This document shows positions 32,601 to 47,348 of a stretch of DNA of 47,348 nt, one piece after another. The notes under the pieces were generated by a model. The model ran no database searches and was not told where the DNA came from. It was given only the letters and a program-made list of their open reading frames with translations. Numbering within the stretch: the stretch's first letter is position 1; every line of letters starts with the position of its first letter. The DNA comes from Choristocarpus tenellus KU-1152. Its lineage: Eukaryota; Phaeophyceae. The stretch covers positions 1 through 47,348 of the forward strand of contig CAXNAD020000017.1 in the NCBI GenBank assembly GCA_964200185.2, given 5' to 3'. Position numbers and translations under genes: made by a program.

Positions 32601-35292
32601 AGGAAGAGGAGCTTGAGAGGCTCAGCATGGAAGCAAGGAATCGTGTGGCAGAAAAAATGGTCTCAGAAGCAGCTGCTATCGCCGAAATGGAGAAACAGGC
32701 TGCTGAGCTAGCTCAGAGGCGGGCAGAACTGGCCATGGCCATTGCTGCCCAGCAGTCTGTACTGGACCAAGAAGAAGTTGAGATGGTGGCAGAAATCAAC
32801 CAATCAGATGACGTGGTAGGCAAGTTAAACAAATTTGATTCCAACAGTGGCATAGGCGAATCTGACGACTTGTGCAAAACTCACGAGCAACAGATAGTAG
32901 CTGAGACTACTGAACCAACAAGTGTCAGGTTTATCACCAGCTCAAAGTCACTCTATGATCTAATGGCAGCTGATCAATCTAACGAGATCCTAAGCAATAT
33001 CACTGATGTTGCTGAGGACCCCGGAGAAGAAAGTGGGGATCTAGATCTTGCTGAGATGGGCACAGTTTCTGGAGAAGTTCCACAATTAAATATATGTGAA
33101 GAGTGCCTGGCCAATCAAGGAGGACTCCCACCTGCTCACTTTGCTGCTGCTGCTGGACATGTTGCTTGTCTCTGGGAAATCCAGGCCGTCAACCCAGAGC
33201 TGCTTGTGTTGCTGGATGCAGCTGGGCGGACCCCACTCTTCTACTCATGTGCAAACGGCCATGCCGATGCAACTAGGCTACTATTACAGGAGGGTCCACA
33301 GTGCTGTCACCTTGTTGACACTAACCAGGACACTCCTCTACATGCTGCTGCCCTGGCTGGGTCTGTACAGTGTACAAGGCTCTTGCTCCAGCAGGGCATT
33401 GCTGAAGCAGAGCCACAGAATGCTCTGCAAATGACCCCTGCTCATCTTGCTGCCAACAATGAGACACTTGAGGTCCTTTCACAACATGGTGCTAGTCTCA
33501 ATGCCAAGGTGAGGGGAAATATTGTCTCGCACCTTAGAATCATCTATCCTTGATATTTGATCTTTCTTTGTTGGATGTTATTGCAGTTCACTACTGTCTG
33601 TCTTTTTATATCAATCAAATAAAAGTAATAGGAACTGTTTTGGTACCAGTTGTGGCAAGGGTGACGATGATATTGACAATAATCTTAAGAGCAATATCGA
33701 CAATGAAAACATCAAGTCTAAGTTCCTTTGAGACATCTAGGACTTTTTAGATAGTCGAGGCCAGTATTTGAGGGCACTGATGTCCTATCTGAGATTCAAA
33801 TCAATAATCATATTAGTCCATTTCTATCTTGTCAACTCTCTGCGTGAGTTTCTTCCCTGCCTAGGACCAGGATTTACGTACCCCGCTATTTATTGCATGT
33901 GCCACTGACCGAGTGGAGAAGGCAGAGTTCCTATGTGAACTATTGGACTGTGCTGGTCAAGATTTGGGTGAATCAGACAAGCGAGGTGACACTCCCATGC
34001 ATGCAGCCAGCTGCAATGGAAGCACAGCATGCCTGCTCCTGCTCCTCCAGTATGGGGTACAACCTGATGTGCGAAACAAGAAAGGACTGCGTCCAATCGA
34101 CCTTGCTGCACGGAGGGGTCGCTCAGCATGCGAAAAAGTCCTTTTGGAGTACCAGCTGCATCACCATGTCAACAACTCCTATTTCGATTCAGTACTCTTC
34201 CTTGCAACTCTTGAGGTGATGCCAATTCACTGGATTTACCCTCTATAACGGGCTTCGGTGCCTGCAGAGAAGGCTGGGTGAATATGGCATTGGACTTATA
34301 ATGTACCAAGAGAGTCAACACACATGCAAAGCAGGTTCAGACGAACAGGATGGCAGAATATGAATGCAACTTGTTTGAGAAATTCAGTGCACATTTAAGG
34401 GATAGCAACTACCACCAAATTGACCCAGTATTTCCAGAATTGTTGTGTGTAGGTGCCAAGATTTTTATTTTTTGTGAATGGAATGACGTATCACAGGCAG
34501 GAGGACCATTGCCCAATTTCATTGCAGTCTTGTTTACACTTCCAACAACAATAATGCCATACCCCTCCATTAACTCAGGGACACAAGAAATGTAAAGAGG
34601 AGCTCTCTGATTGCGTACCCTATGAGATAATCAAGCCTGCAGCCAAGGCCAATACTTCACAAAATCTTGACCGAACTGAGTCAGTGATGTCATTACGACA
34701 TGGGCGCTCAGTGCGTCTGAAGCAGTGGGGAGACTGGATAGCATATGAGGACCAAGACATCCGTCATGTGTTTTGGTACAACCATGTTGCACGAACTTCG
34801 CAATGGGAGAAGCCAGATGGGGTAGATGACAGGGAAGAACATCAAAATCAAGATGGTGATACTGAAAACAAGCAATTGGTTGCCAATGCTTCTATGAGGC
34901 TGAGGCGAGAGGGTGAGTGGATACAGTACACATTGCCTGATGGGAACGTGTTCTACTACAATGACACTACAAATAATTTTCAGTGGGAACGTCCATCAGA
35001 ACTTGGTCCAGCCACAGATCCAGCTATAGGGCTTGGGTTGTTGGATGAGTTTGAAGGGAAACCGCAGGAAGATACGCCTGGTGACACGGGTAGCTGGGGT
35101 GCATTTAAAGATCCTGCCACAGGTATGATCTTCTGGTACAACCATGAGACAGGGCAATCTCAGTGGGAGCCCCCAGAGGAAATAGTTGATGTAGGAGAGG
35201 AATTGGGATGTGTTGAAGATAGGAAGCAGGCAATAGAAGAAGAAAATGTCAGGAGAATTGAAACAGTTGATGACCTTTTCACTCCACGATGA
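29686..35292 (+). CDS. Coiled-coil, ankyrin-repeat and triple-WW protein, 1,362 aa
   Basis: Six exons, 29686-30906, 31099-31398, 31767-32171, 32411-33508, 33865-34215 and 34579-35292, all join in phase 0 (4,089 nt, stop TGA). The first ATG with good composition is 29686; the frame is open farther upstream but has no ATG. Residues 1-90 are S/P/T-rich. About 130-830 is charged coiled coil with A/E/R/K heptads and a repeated block. About 875-1105 holds five or six ankyrin repeats (for example NQDTPLHAAALAGS and RGDTPMHAASCNGS). Three WW domains follow (about 1171-1204, 1232-1265, 1297-1330), each with W...G..FW/YYN......QWE.P. WW domains bind proline-rich ligands and ankyrin repeats bind proteins, so this is an adaptor. 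The intron after 32171 has a GC donor (aag|gcaagc). Family unnamed; the cytoskeletal role is inference. Confidence 0.8.
31930..32755 (+). repeat. Repeated coiled-coil block in the ankyrin-WW protein
   Basis: Three related blocks occur across the exon pair 31767-32171 and 32411-33508: AELERQAAEMALQRAEME, MERRAAEMAAKRAELED and MEKQAAELAQRRAELAM. The first two are followed by a second shared block, KREEMEAK(M/I)..EE.EL. The intron at 32172-32410 falls between units, so the long helix probably grew by internal duplication. Confidence 0.7.
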
Positions 35293-37323
35293 GTTTACAA
35301 GGCCACTTAGGTGTCATATAGTGATCTATCCCCATTTTTTTAATTAGAATACACGTCTGGAAATTTCTCCAACCAATAGTTATACATAGGGATCCCTATT
35401 CAGCAATTGCCTACAGCACATTATTTGGCAGATCAAGATAAAGTACTATAGATCCAAATATTTGGGAGTCATTGCAACGAGAGAGATGTTCTTTACTTTT
35501 GAACTACCTCAGAGTGCTTTGTAACCATTTCTTGCAGTATGTGATACTACAGACTAGACTTTTGTCCATAGCAGTGCAAAACATACACTTTCTGCCTGAA
35601 TGGTCTGAACTAAATAAACGAATAGTAGAAGCTCTCATTGAGGAAGGACTTGGACAAGGGAGCAGATACTATCTCTTGCTGCACTTCACTTTCCTATGCA
35701 GTTAGTGTTGTTCTGAGAGATACACTTGATACTTGATTTTTATCTTCTTTATAGTGATCTGACTTGGTGCTTGGTCCTAGTACACAAAGTTTTGAATCCT
35801 TACAGTCTTCTTCACCAACCATAGGCACAGAATCCACAATGCCTTCCTCTGTCTGACAGTATGATATGTAGAATATAATCAAGAGCTAGATTCCTGTGCA
35901 CAGAGTAGAAAGTGTACTGGACAGGTAGGTTAGAGCAGTACTTGACCATGGCCAGGGTGTTATAGTTTGTCTGGCTTTTGTCCAGTTCCATTCTCCGTGT
36001 TGTTCAGTGTGTGATGCTTGATGGAACAGCCCAACCACTCTGGTCAAGTCTGAGCTGTGCTCAGTATGAATTAATAGTCAAAAGTGTACAAAGAAAATGT
36101 TACTACACTGAACTTGATCCACCCAAACAATGTGTTACAAGAAGTGAACATGAAAGATGATACTTCAAAATATCTGTTCAGTAACTTTCATTTTTTTCTT
36201 CCAAGTGTCTCAAGTTCAACATGCAAAAACTCCAAGGATATTTATCTGCAACCTACCAGCTAACATTCAAAATTGGTGTCAGTTATGTGGTTGGAGGTGA
36301 GGGAGACCTCTTGGGGATGTAAGATCATCAGCAGCCTAAGCCCTGAGCTGCACAGTGATATGCTGTGCCCATTCATCTTACACCCCTTGGTCTTGATATT
36401 GAGCCAAGGTAAACGAGATGTAGCCAGAGTTGTAATGTAAGGATGCTGACAAACACATGGCAAATTCCACCTTTTTCAAATGTGTGTATGAATTTTACTT
36501 CAGCTCATTCACTCAGGGTACTCGGACTTAAAAATTGAATTGATGTCATCTTAAAAATAAATTTAAAGAAGAATCAATGTTGTACTTGGAGAAGTATTTA
36601 CTTATCAACACAATATAGAGCAACTTGTCTGCCCAATATGGAGACACACCTACTTTGGAAAGTACCTCAAGGGTGCAGAAAATATTGTATGTGTAGGGTG
36701 CAAAGAGCGCCAAAAAGAATTTCCTGTTAGTAGGATTCAGACATGGAAGTCTCTCTTACACTTAATACATCGTATAACAGTATTATGTAATAAAGTATCC
36801 CTTGTGTATATACTCATCCAGGAACTTCATACCAAAACAGCACCACCAAAATCTTGATGGCTGCAGAAGATCACACAGGATATCTGCTAGCTTCACAGGA
36901 CAACCTCACCTAAGACAATGCATATCACTGGTTACTCTTAAATCAAGTGTCAAATGCAATTACATTACCGCAGCTGTGATATGGAATGTTCTATATCGTT
37001 CTGTGTTCTTTCTTTATCCTGTTGAATAATAGGCCCCCTCCTGTCAACTCATGTCAACTCGAGACTAGACGGTAGGAGTTGAATTGAACCAGTCCACGTC
37101 CAGCAGCCAGAACGTCAGGTGTCCATCTTTCATGAGGGGAAACATAGTCACTTCTATAAGAATTCCAAGCACAATTTAGTTCAGGCCATGAAGAGTGTTG
37201 ACTCGAATGTTTAATTTGCATGTGGTACACTACAATTGGGGATGTCCAATCTACCAATATATATTAACCGTGTTTTGGGGAACCACGATTCGGAAATCTT
37301 CTAGTGGGAGAACTTAGAGACAG
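35293..37323. other. Intergenic, no supported gene
   Basis: AT-rich sequence with only short ORFs (at most 77 codons), lacking motifs and splice-compatible partners. It should include the 3' untranslated region of the ankyrin-WW gene. I see no repeats of note. Confidence 0.4.
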
Positions 37324-37563
37324 GTCTGTAAGCCAGTGAGAATATTAGACCAACAGCGGGTTACCGCTCAGGCTCCATTAAGCGAGGCGGTGCACCATCA
37401 ATCTCAGTACTTGTTGGGATGTACATCAGAATCTGGACCTGACATTTGCGGGAGGAACTTGTTTGATCCAACGGTATACTCCCCGTGCGATCCAAGGTTA
37501 CTCCATCAGTATGTCGATTGCAAGACTGGGCGTATCCCAGCTTCCTCGCAATCTGATAAAATT
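37324..37563 (+). CDS. Candidate exon of an unrecognised gene
   Basis: An open segment of 80 codons is bounded by a possible acceptor 'tagagacag' and a strong donor 'att|gtatgt'. Its composition is protein-like (CGRNLFDPTVYSPCDPRLL). There is no ATG at its start, so it would be an internal exon, or the ORF is chance. No partner exon upstream is convincing. It precedes the dehydrogenase gene on the same strand, but its phase-0 end does not fit that gene's first exon, which has its own ATG. Confidence 0.25.
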
Positions 37564-37843
37564 GTATGTAGTAGAATTAATAAAATATTTCGAAGTATGG
37601 GAAGGAAGTACATATCGACAGGTCGTCGCCCATTATCTCCCTGAAATGCGTAACAGTTAATACCGAAACAGCTCACGTGGCTAAGTAACTCTGAGCAAGT
37701 TGTGTTTTCCATCATTGCAATGGTATGGGCGTTGTGCAGGTCGTCTGGGCCCTGTGGTGGTTTAAACAGACTGACATGATTTTTTGTTTTTTAGCAGGCT
37801 CTGACTGTCCTTTGGGGTGTGTTCAAACCTCGATCGACGGTGG

Positions 37844-37993
37844 ATGGATGAGGCAATCAATGTTCCAAAAATGTTTTCTCATTTCCAACATACCGGCTAC
37901 CACAACAGGTTTTCCGTGTGCTTTTGGGTGGTGAAACCATTCCAACGTGTAGCCGAAATGTGTATGCGAAAAACCGAAAGAGTCCATGTATGA
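37844..37993 (+). CDS. Candidate short ORF, 49 codons, function unknown
   Basis: An ATG at 37844 opens a frame rich in aromatic and basic residues (FSHFQHTGYHNRFSVCFW and MCMRKTERVHV), ending at TGA 37991-37993. 'cat|gtatga' within its last codons could be a donor. It might be the next exon of the gene represented at 37324-37563, or a chance ORF upstream of the dehydrogenase gene. I recognise no family. Confidence 0.2.
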   Translation: MDEAINVPKMFSHFQHTGYHNRFSVCFWVVKPFQRVAEMCMRKTERVHV

Positions 37994-38187
37994 AGGACTA
38001 CATGAAGGTCGACAGGAACGCGACATCGTGGCGGGACGTTTCAAACATTTTGATCGAAACCCTAACCCTACGAACATAAGTATGTCCCTCAAATCCCCTT
38101 ACCATAACGTCACTTCATTTTACATCGTTAGCAGGGTGCTGCAACTTCTGTCACAGCTCACACCAGTCCTCACGTACTCCCTTGACA

Positions 38188-43105
<4,918 letters not shown>

Positions 43106-43402
43106 GGATGTTGATCTGTAATGTGCAATGAAGAGGCCTTGTGACTGACGTCTGTTCCCTCAGTGAAGTCCAGATCTTGAAAAGTGCGCCAGATCAAGCG
43201 TGTTACTTACCAGGGAGTTCATTTTGCATTTTGCTGGTAATAAGCCGCTGTCCACAGATAATAATGCCTCCCAAGTGTGCGGCTCACTGTCTCCTTGGGA
43301 TAAAACAGTCTTCTTGCCTTAGATCCAATACCTCAAGAGTTCTGGGAAAGGTGAAGAAGTGCACTTGCTCCTTCCTCATTTCTTGTGGATTGGATTGTTG
43401 CT
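43106..43402. other. Tail-to-tail intergenic region of DLD and the LRR gene
   Basis: Only 297 bp separate the TAA of the dehydrogenase gene from the TAG of the convergent LRR gene, so their 3' untranslated regions are short or overlap. A 'tgtaa' pentamer occurs shortly after the DLD stop (about 43117), but one such match is weak evidence for a polyadenylation signal. Confidence 0.45.
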
Positions 43403-45966
43403 CTATGCCTTCTTGCTCTTTTTCTTCTTTTTTGCGGCTGCGGCTTCCTTGACCTTCTTCTCCAGTTCTTGCTTTTCAGCAAGTAAACGTGCAGCTTCTG
43501 CCTCTTCTGCCTTATTTTTGGCAAATCTTTTCATTGTCAATGGTGAACATGCAGCAAAGGAGGGATGTTTTTTAGTGATCTCACGAGTGCAATCGCACTG
43601 TGCACTGAATATGATCAAGGAAAAGATGTTTTACATTGTGCCTCAATGGCATGTGGTGCACCTACAGTAAAGCTAATAACAACATGTGCAATCAGTTGTG
43701 TCAAACATAGACAATAAATAACCTGCTGCTTGTAAGGAGACAGTAATACAGCAGTCTTAGGGGTTGTCATCCTTGACCTCATAGGGTAGGTGCTTTCAAC
43801 TGTTGTGTGTGATGTTTGGGTGAGAACCAGGTTGTTAGGTGGAGATGAATGCTTCAATATAGGTGAACGGCATGAGCATCCCACCAATGAGTCTAATGCT
43901 GCAAAGTCCAACTGCATCCATGTGTAGCATAGAGTGTGGTGTCAATATCATGAACCTAGTGCAGCACCTTTTCTCCTGAAGCCTGCGGCGTTCCTCTGCC
44001 CTCAAGTTCTTCTGATCCTCCAGCCACTCCCTCAGCTCCCTCTCCATCCTTAACTGGTCCTGAAGGGTATTCTCCTCGGCCAGGAGCTTGTCTACCCTGG
44101 CCTTCTCTTCTCTGTCAATTGATTGTTGAGCCTCAAAACATTTCACATTAGCCTCTAGGGCTCTTTGAACTAATTGCTGATGTACAATCGCCACACCATT
44201 GTGCCCAATTTCAAGGAAGGTTATGAAGTGGTTTGATTGCATTCCCTTGGATATTGCAATACCTGCCTCAGGACCAAGTGTGCATCTCCAAAGGTTGACA
44301 GATGTAAGACTCTTATTGTTTGCTAGCATGCTTGCAAATGTCTCGATCCCTGATATGTCTTCTCCGTAGCATGTCAGTGGATTGGACTCAAGACACAAGT
44401 GTTTAAGGGTGGCATTGGAACAGAGCGATTCACCGAAAGCTCGACAAGCCTTTACGCCTAACTTGTTGGAGCCCATGACCACATTCACAAGGGCGGTATT
44501 TCGCTTGAGGAGGCGAGCAATATATGCCCCTGCAAAGTCATCAATCCCATTGCAAGATAGATCCAGACTAGTAAGGGAGGTATTGGTCCACATGGCTTTT
44601 GCCAGAGCCCGAGAAGTGATGGAATTAACTTCAATTCGGGCCAATGGAGGTGTGGAGTTTTGTTTAACCTGGGGTTTGGGAGATAGGAAGAAAAGCACCG
44701 GATATCAAATTAGTTTGTAAGTAACACCTCATTACAGAACCAGAGAGGTTTGGAGATGCAGTACTGAGTAGAAATATTCACCTCCAGTAAACACTTTGTT
44801 TCCTTAGTTGTAGGAGACCTAACTAGGGACACCTCAAGAAACTTTCGTAGTACGCTTGTTTGGTCTGTATAGGGATTCTGAAGAAAGAAGTACTACTCAA
44901 GAATGTTATCGTGAAAGGAGGAGCATTGATAGATGCTGCGACAGCAGGAATTGAGAGACTCTGTCAAAAATTAGGCAGTAGGGAAGGTTGGATCAGAGAG
45001 GGAGAGAGTGCAAAGCGACAAGGGCGTATGAAGAACCAGATCACATCATAGTCGTTGGACTGAAAGTAGAGTTTCTGATTGAAATACTAGTACTGGAACA
45101 CAGTACTGAAAAAGAAAAAGAAACACAAAACAGCGAATCCGCTCGAAAAGCGACTCAAAACGTGAGGCAAATACAACACCTTGTGCCAAGTGGAAAATAT
45201 CCTTCTCATACAACTTGCCATTATCGTCAACAAGGGTCTATAGGAGCCAAAACAAAAAAAAAGTATTGTGTCCATACCACAGAATCTTCATATTATTATC
45301 TACAAGGCAGCTGGATCGATTGTATGTCTGTAGATTACACATTGCTCGGGGAACGTATCATGAGCAGACTCACGAGAGACAGCCAGAATTCCACCCTGTG
45401 GTTCTTCTCGATCTCTGCTTTCTCTTCTTTGAGCTGTCTTTCTAGCATCATGCGTTTTCGTTGCAATCCTGCTTGTTTTGCTGCCTGCTCCTTCTTTTCC
45501 TTTTGAAGTTTTATCAAAGTTTCTTTCTCAACTTCAAACTCCTCGTCCAGTGCCTTCTGAAGTGTCATTATGTCCTGGTCCCGAAACCCTGTCGGACGGA
45601 GCTTCCTGGCTTCGAGCTGTACGTCAAGGTTGGCGCATCGGAACAAAAGGGGTGTTACAATGAGTATGATCAGTGCTGACCAAATGACCTTGTCTTCGTC
45701 CAACACCAAATAGGACATTCTAAGTGGGATGTATCATAGAGGATCAATCTTAGCAGAAGAAATTCGTCAAGTTTCTTTCCTCGGTCTTTTACCTCTTCGA
45801 TTAAACGAGCATTGGAGAAATCGTTGGCATTTGGTGCCTGAGGGAGAGAGGTGTCGAAGTGATCAGCCCCACCACGACCACCACCGTCTGTTTGACTAGG
45901 ATCGTCATCGTCAATGAGGACATCTTCGAGATCTTTCATGAGGTTGTCGAAATCGGGGGTTCCCAT
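43403..45966 (-). CDS. Leucine-rich-repeat and coiled-coil protein, 439 aa
   Basis: Four exons, 45966-45793, 45616-45374, 44668-43968 and 43604-43403, join in phase (0, 0, 2) to 1,320 nt with stop TAG. Residues 1-58 are acidic (LIDDDDPSQTDGGGRGG). About 59-139 contains RKLRPTGFRDQDIMTLQ followed by a charged helix. About 150-290 has ribonuclease-inhibitor-type leucine-rich repeats (SLTSLDLSCNGIDD, LKHLCLESNPLT, SLTSVNLWRCTLG). About 290-370 is coiled coil, and the tail is extremely basic (AAAAKKKKKSKKA). LRRs of this type form a protein-binding arc; similar LRR plus coiled-coil proteins occur in ciliary regulatory complexes, but I cannot name an orthologue. The start at 45966 is the first ATG in the frame. 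Confidence 0.8.
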
Positions 45967-46452
45967 TTTGTTTGTTCGACCCAAAATTGCGTCTGTATTT
46001 TTTGAGGGATTGTTGGTGGAAGCTGGAGGATGTGAATCGCTCCCTATGAAACCGTTGAGCCAATAGGTGAATGAGTATAGAATAATGGAAGCAGCAAGCA
46101 GTTCTTGAAAAACACAAAATACTCGTTCATAGATACAAGATCTTTTCTACAACGCAAACATCAGAAAAGTGGACTCCACGCACAATGTTTGGGGTTGTGC
46201 GCGTCCTCATGACTCTGTCTCTTGTGAAAGGGGCTACTCCGCAACCAAGAATTGCACCACTAGGTCGGTTCATAGCTCCTACGTGGGTACTAGATCGTAA
46301 TCCGCACGTCTGAGAGGATCAAGACTCTCAACCATATTTCGGAAGCACCAAATAAGCTGTTGTGAAAACGTGTGACATTTCCCCGCCATCCCTTAGGTGA
46401 CCTTCCACGCTTCCCTCTGCAATTCAGTGCTCAATTGAAAGTGACAGCTCAT
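45967..46452. promoter_or_regulatory. Divergent promoter region between the LRR gene and the right-edge gene
   Basis: The ATG codons of the minus-strand LRR gene (45966) and the plus-strand gene (46453) face away from each other across 486 bp. The region should hold both promoters and 5' untranslated regions. No specific motif is convincing. Confidence 0.4.
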
Positions 46453-47131
46453 ATGGTGGATCGGAGCTTGGAATACCCCCCATGGCTTCGCCAGGTGGAG
46501 ATCCACTATGACCATTTGGCAGGGAAAGCGAAGGTCGTTGTGAGCCAGGGCCTTGATGCAGGAAAAACATACATACGTCGATACGACTCGAAACGCGAGT
46601 ACATGCTTAGGGATGGGGAGTTTTCAATTTGCAGAAGGAGCTACCTGGGTGAGAGTGTGGAGCCCATATACCCATCTATTGTCTTTATTGTCTTCTGACT
46701 CATCCTCGTAAATTGGCAACATGTTCTCTCTCTTCTTGAACTCTCCCGAAGTCCCCTATTTAAAGAAAACCCGAGATACTAAAGGACTCAACAAAACACA
46801 TCATCCTCTGCCAATGCAGGTGAAGAAATGCCTCTGCCGGAGGTCCCACCTATGGCCGACTTTCAGGTAAAATACTCGCCAGAGAACGCACTCGCTAGGT
46901 CTGAATACGACTCTTCTCTCCCTTGGCACCAGCTACTTTTTGATACAAAGAGATGCAACCACTTCATGCCCAAAGTTACCTTTTTATCAGAGAGTAGAGC
47001 TATGTGTTGAGGGTTGAATAAAATTATCCGTGTATTGGATATGCATACCCATTTACCCCTCAAATTTGCAGACAGCAAGTTGTGGAAACCATGTTAACTT
47101 CAAGTCACACAACTGGCTCAAAGTATCTGAG
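46453..47131 (+). CDS. 5' part of an unrecognised gene, cut by the window edge
   Basis: Exon 1 (46453-46648) starts with ATG and encodes a compact segment with EIHYDHLAGKAKVVVS and RRYDSKREYMLRDGEFSICR. It ends at 'ctgg|gtgaga' in phase 1. Exon 2 (46820-46866, acceptor 'aatgcag') adds GEEMPLPEVPPMADFQ and ends at 'cag|gtaaaa'. A possible exon 3 (47072-47131) follows 'tttgcag' and ends at 'gag|gtgggt', in phase, but is less certain. Together they give 101 residues of an incomplete protein. The first exon is clearly protein-like, but I recognise no family. The following intron runs into a dispersed repeat and the end of the window. Confidence 0.6.
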
Positions 47132-47290
47132 GTGGGTGGGGTGTTCTACATCAGGGTGTCCATTCGAGCCCTAACCAGGATAAGTGCACTTACATTATCC
47201 ATCCAATGCATTGAACCAAATTCACCCAAAAATCGCAAGATGGAAAAATGGACCTGATATGGACAGCCGCTACCCCCCCCCCCCCCCCAT
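47132..47290. repeat. Dispersed repeat, right-end copy, with 16-nt C run
   Basis: This is a diverged copy of the repeat at the left end of the window, in the same orientation: 'tctacatcagggtgtccatt', 'cattatccatcca', 'aaaaatcgcaagatg', 'atggacagcc', then a run of 16 C (47273-47288). It probably lies in an intron of the gene starting at 46453. Low-complexity runs at both ends may explain where the contig stops. Confidence 0.65.
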
Positions 47291-47348
47291 ACCTTGAAAC
47301 AAATCTTTACTGATTAGGGAGATAATTTTCCTGTTTTGTGAAAAAAAA

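Noticed and set aside
38040-38075. 'ccctaaccctac' near 38060 as a telomere-like repeat.
   Set aside because: Only about one and a half units, inside single-copy sequence upstream of DLD.

Overview
This window is nuclear DNA from a eukaryote, not a prokaryote or virus. Its genes are split by GT-AG introns (several with GC donors), exons join in compatible phase, and one gene is a mitochondrial dihydrolipoamide dehydrogenase with an N-terminal targeting peptide. Long coiled-coil, IQ, EF-hand-like, WW, ankyrin and LRR proteins on moderately AT-rich DNA suggest a unicellular protist or alga, plausibly flagellated. I cannot place the lineage from sequence alone. TAG, TGA and TAA all end convincing genes, so the standard genetic code appears to be used.

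Layout. 1-7900 is gene-poor and repeat-rich. It holds a doubtful ORF with an in-frame stop (366-1175), a fold-back MITE-like element (about 3513-3769) inside a degenerate repeat array, a decayed reverse-transcriptase remnant (about 5014-5261) and a tandem duplication (about 5338-5730). 7901-9270 (+) carries exons of a B-box-like zinc-binding protein that may be decayed. 9722-29414 (-) is best read as one giant gene of about 23 exons whose summed coding length is exactly 10,254 nt (about 3,417 residues). It has EF-hand-like, beta-rich, duplicated unnamed, coiled-coil and IQ segments. One of its introns (25.1-27.0 kb) contains repeat-derived DNA.

29686-35292 (+) starts 271 bp from the giant gene, head to head. 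It is a six-exon gene for a coiled-coil, ankyrin and triple-WW protein of 1,362 residues. 35293-38187 is mostly non-coding with two weak candidate exons. 38188-43105 (+) is a complete seven-exon dihydrolipoamide dehydrogenase gene (494 residues). 43403-45966 (-) is a four-exon LRR/coiled-coil gene (439 residues) convergent with it. 46453 to the right edge (+) is the 5' part of another gene, head to head with the LRR gene.

How the genes relate. The giant IQ/EF-hand protein, the ankyrin-WW protein, the LRR protein and the B-box-like protein all look like cytoskeletal or ciliary scaffold proteins, and two of them share a short divergent promoter region. That common theme is inference. The dehydrogenase is an ordinary mitochondrial housekeeping gene, but one of its introns holds a 77-bp near-copy of an ankyrin exon from the neighbouring gene. 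Both ends of the window carry diverged copies of the same dispersed repeat, each with a long G or C homopolymer, which may be where the assembly stopped.
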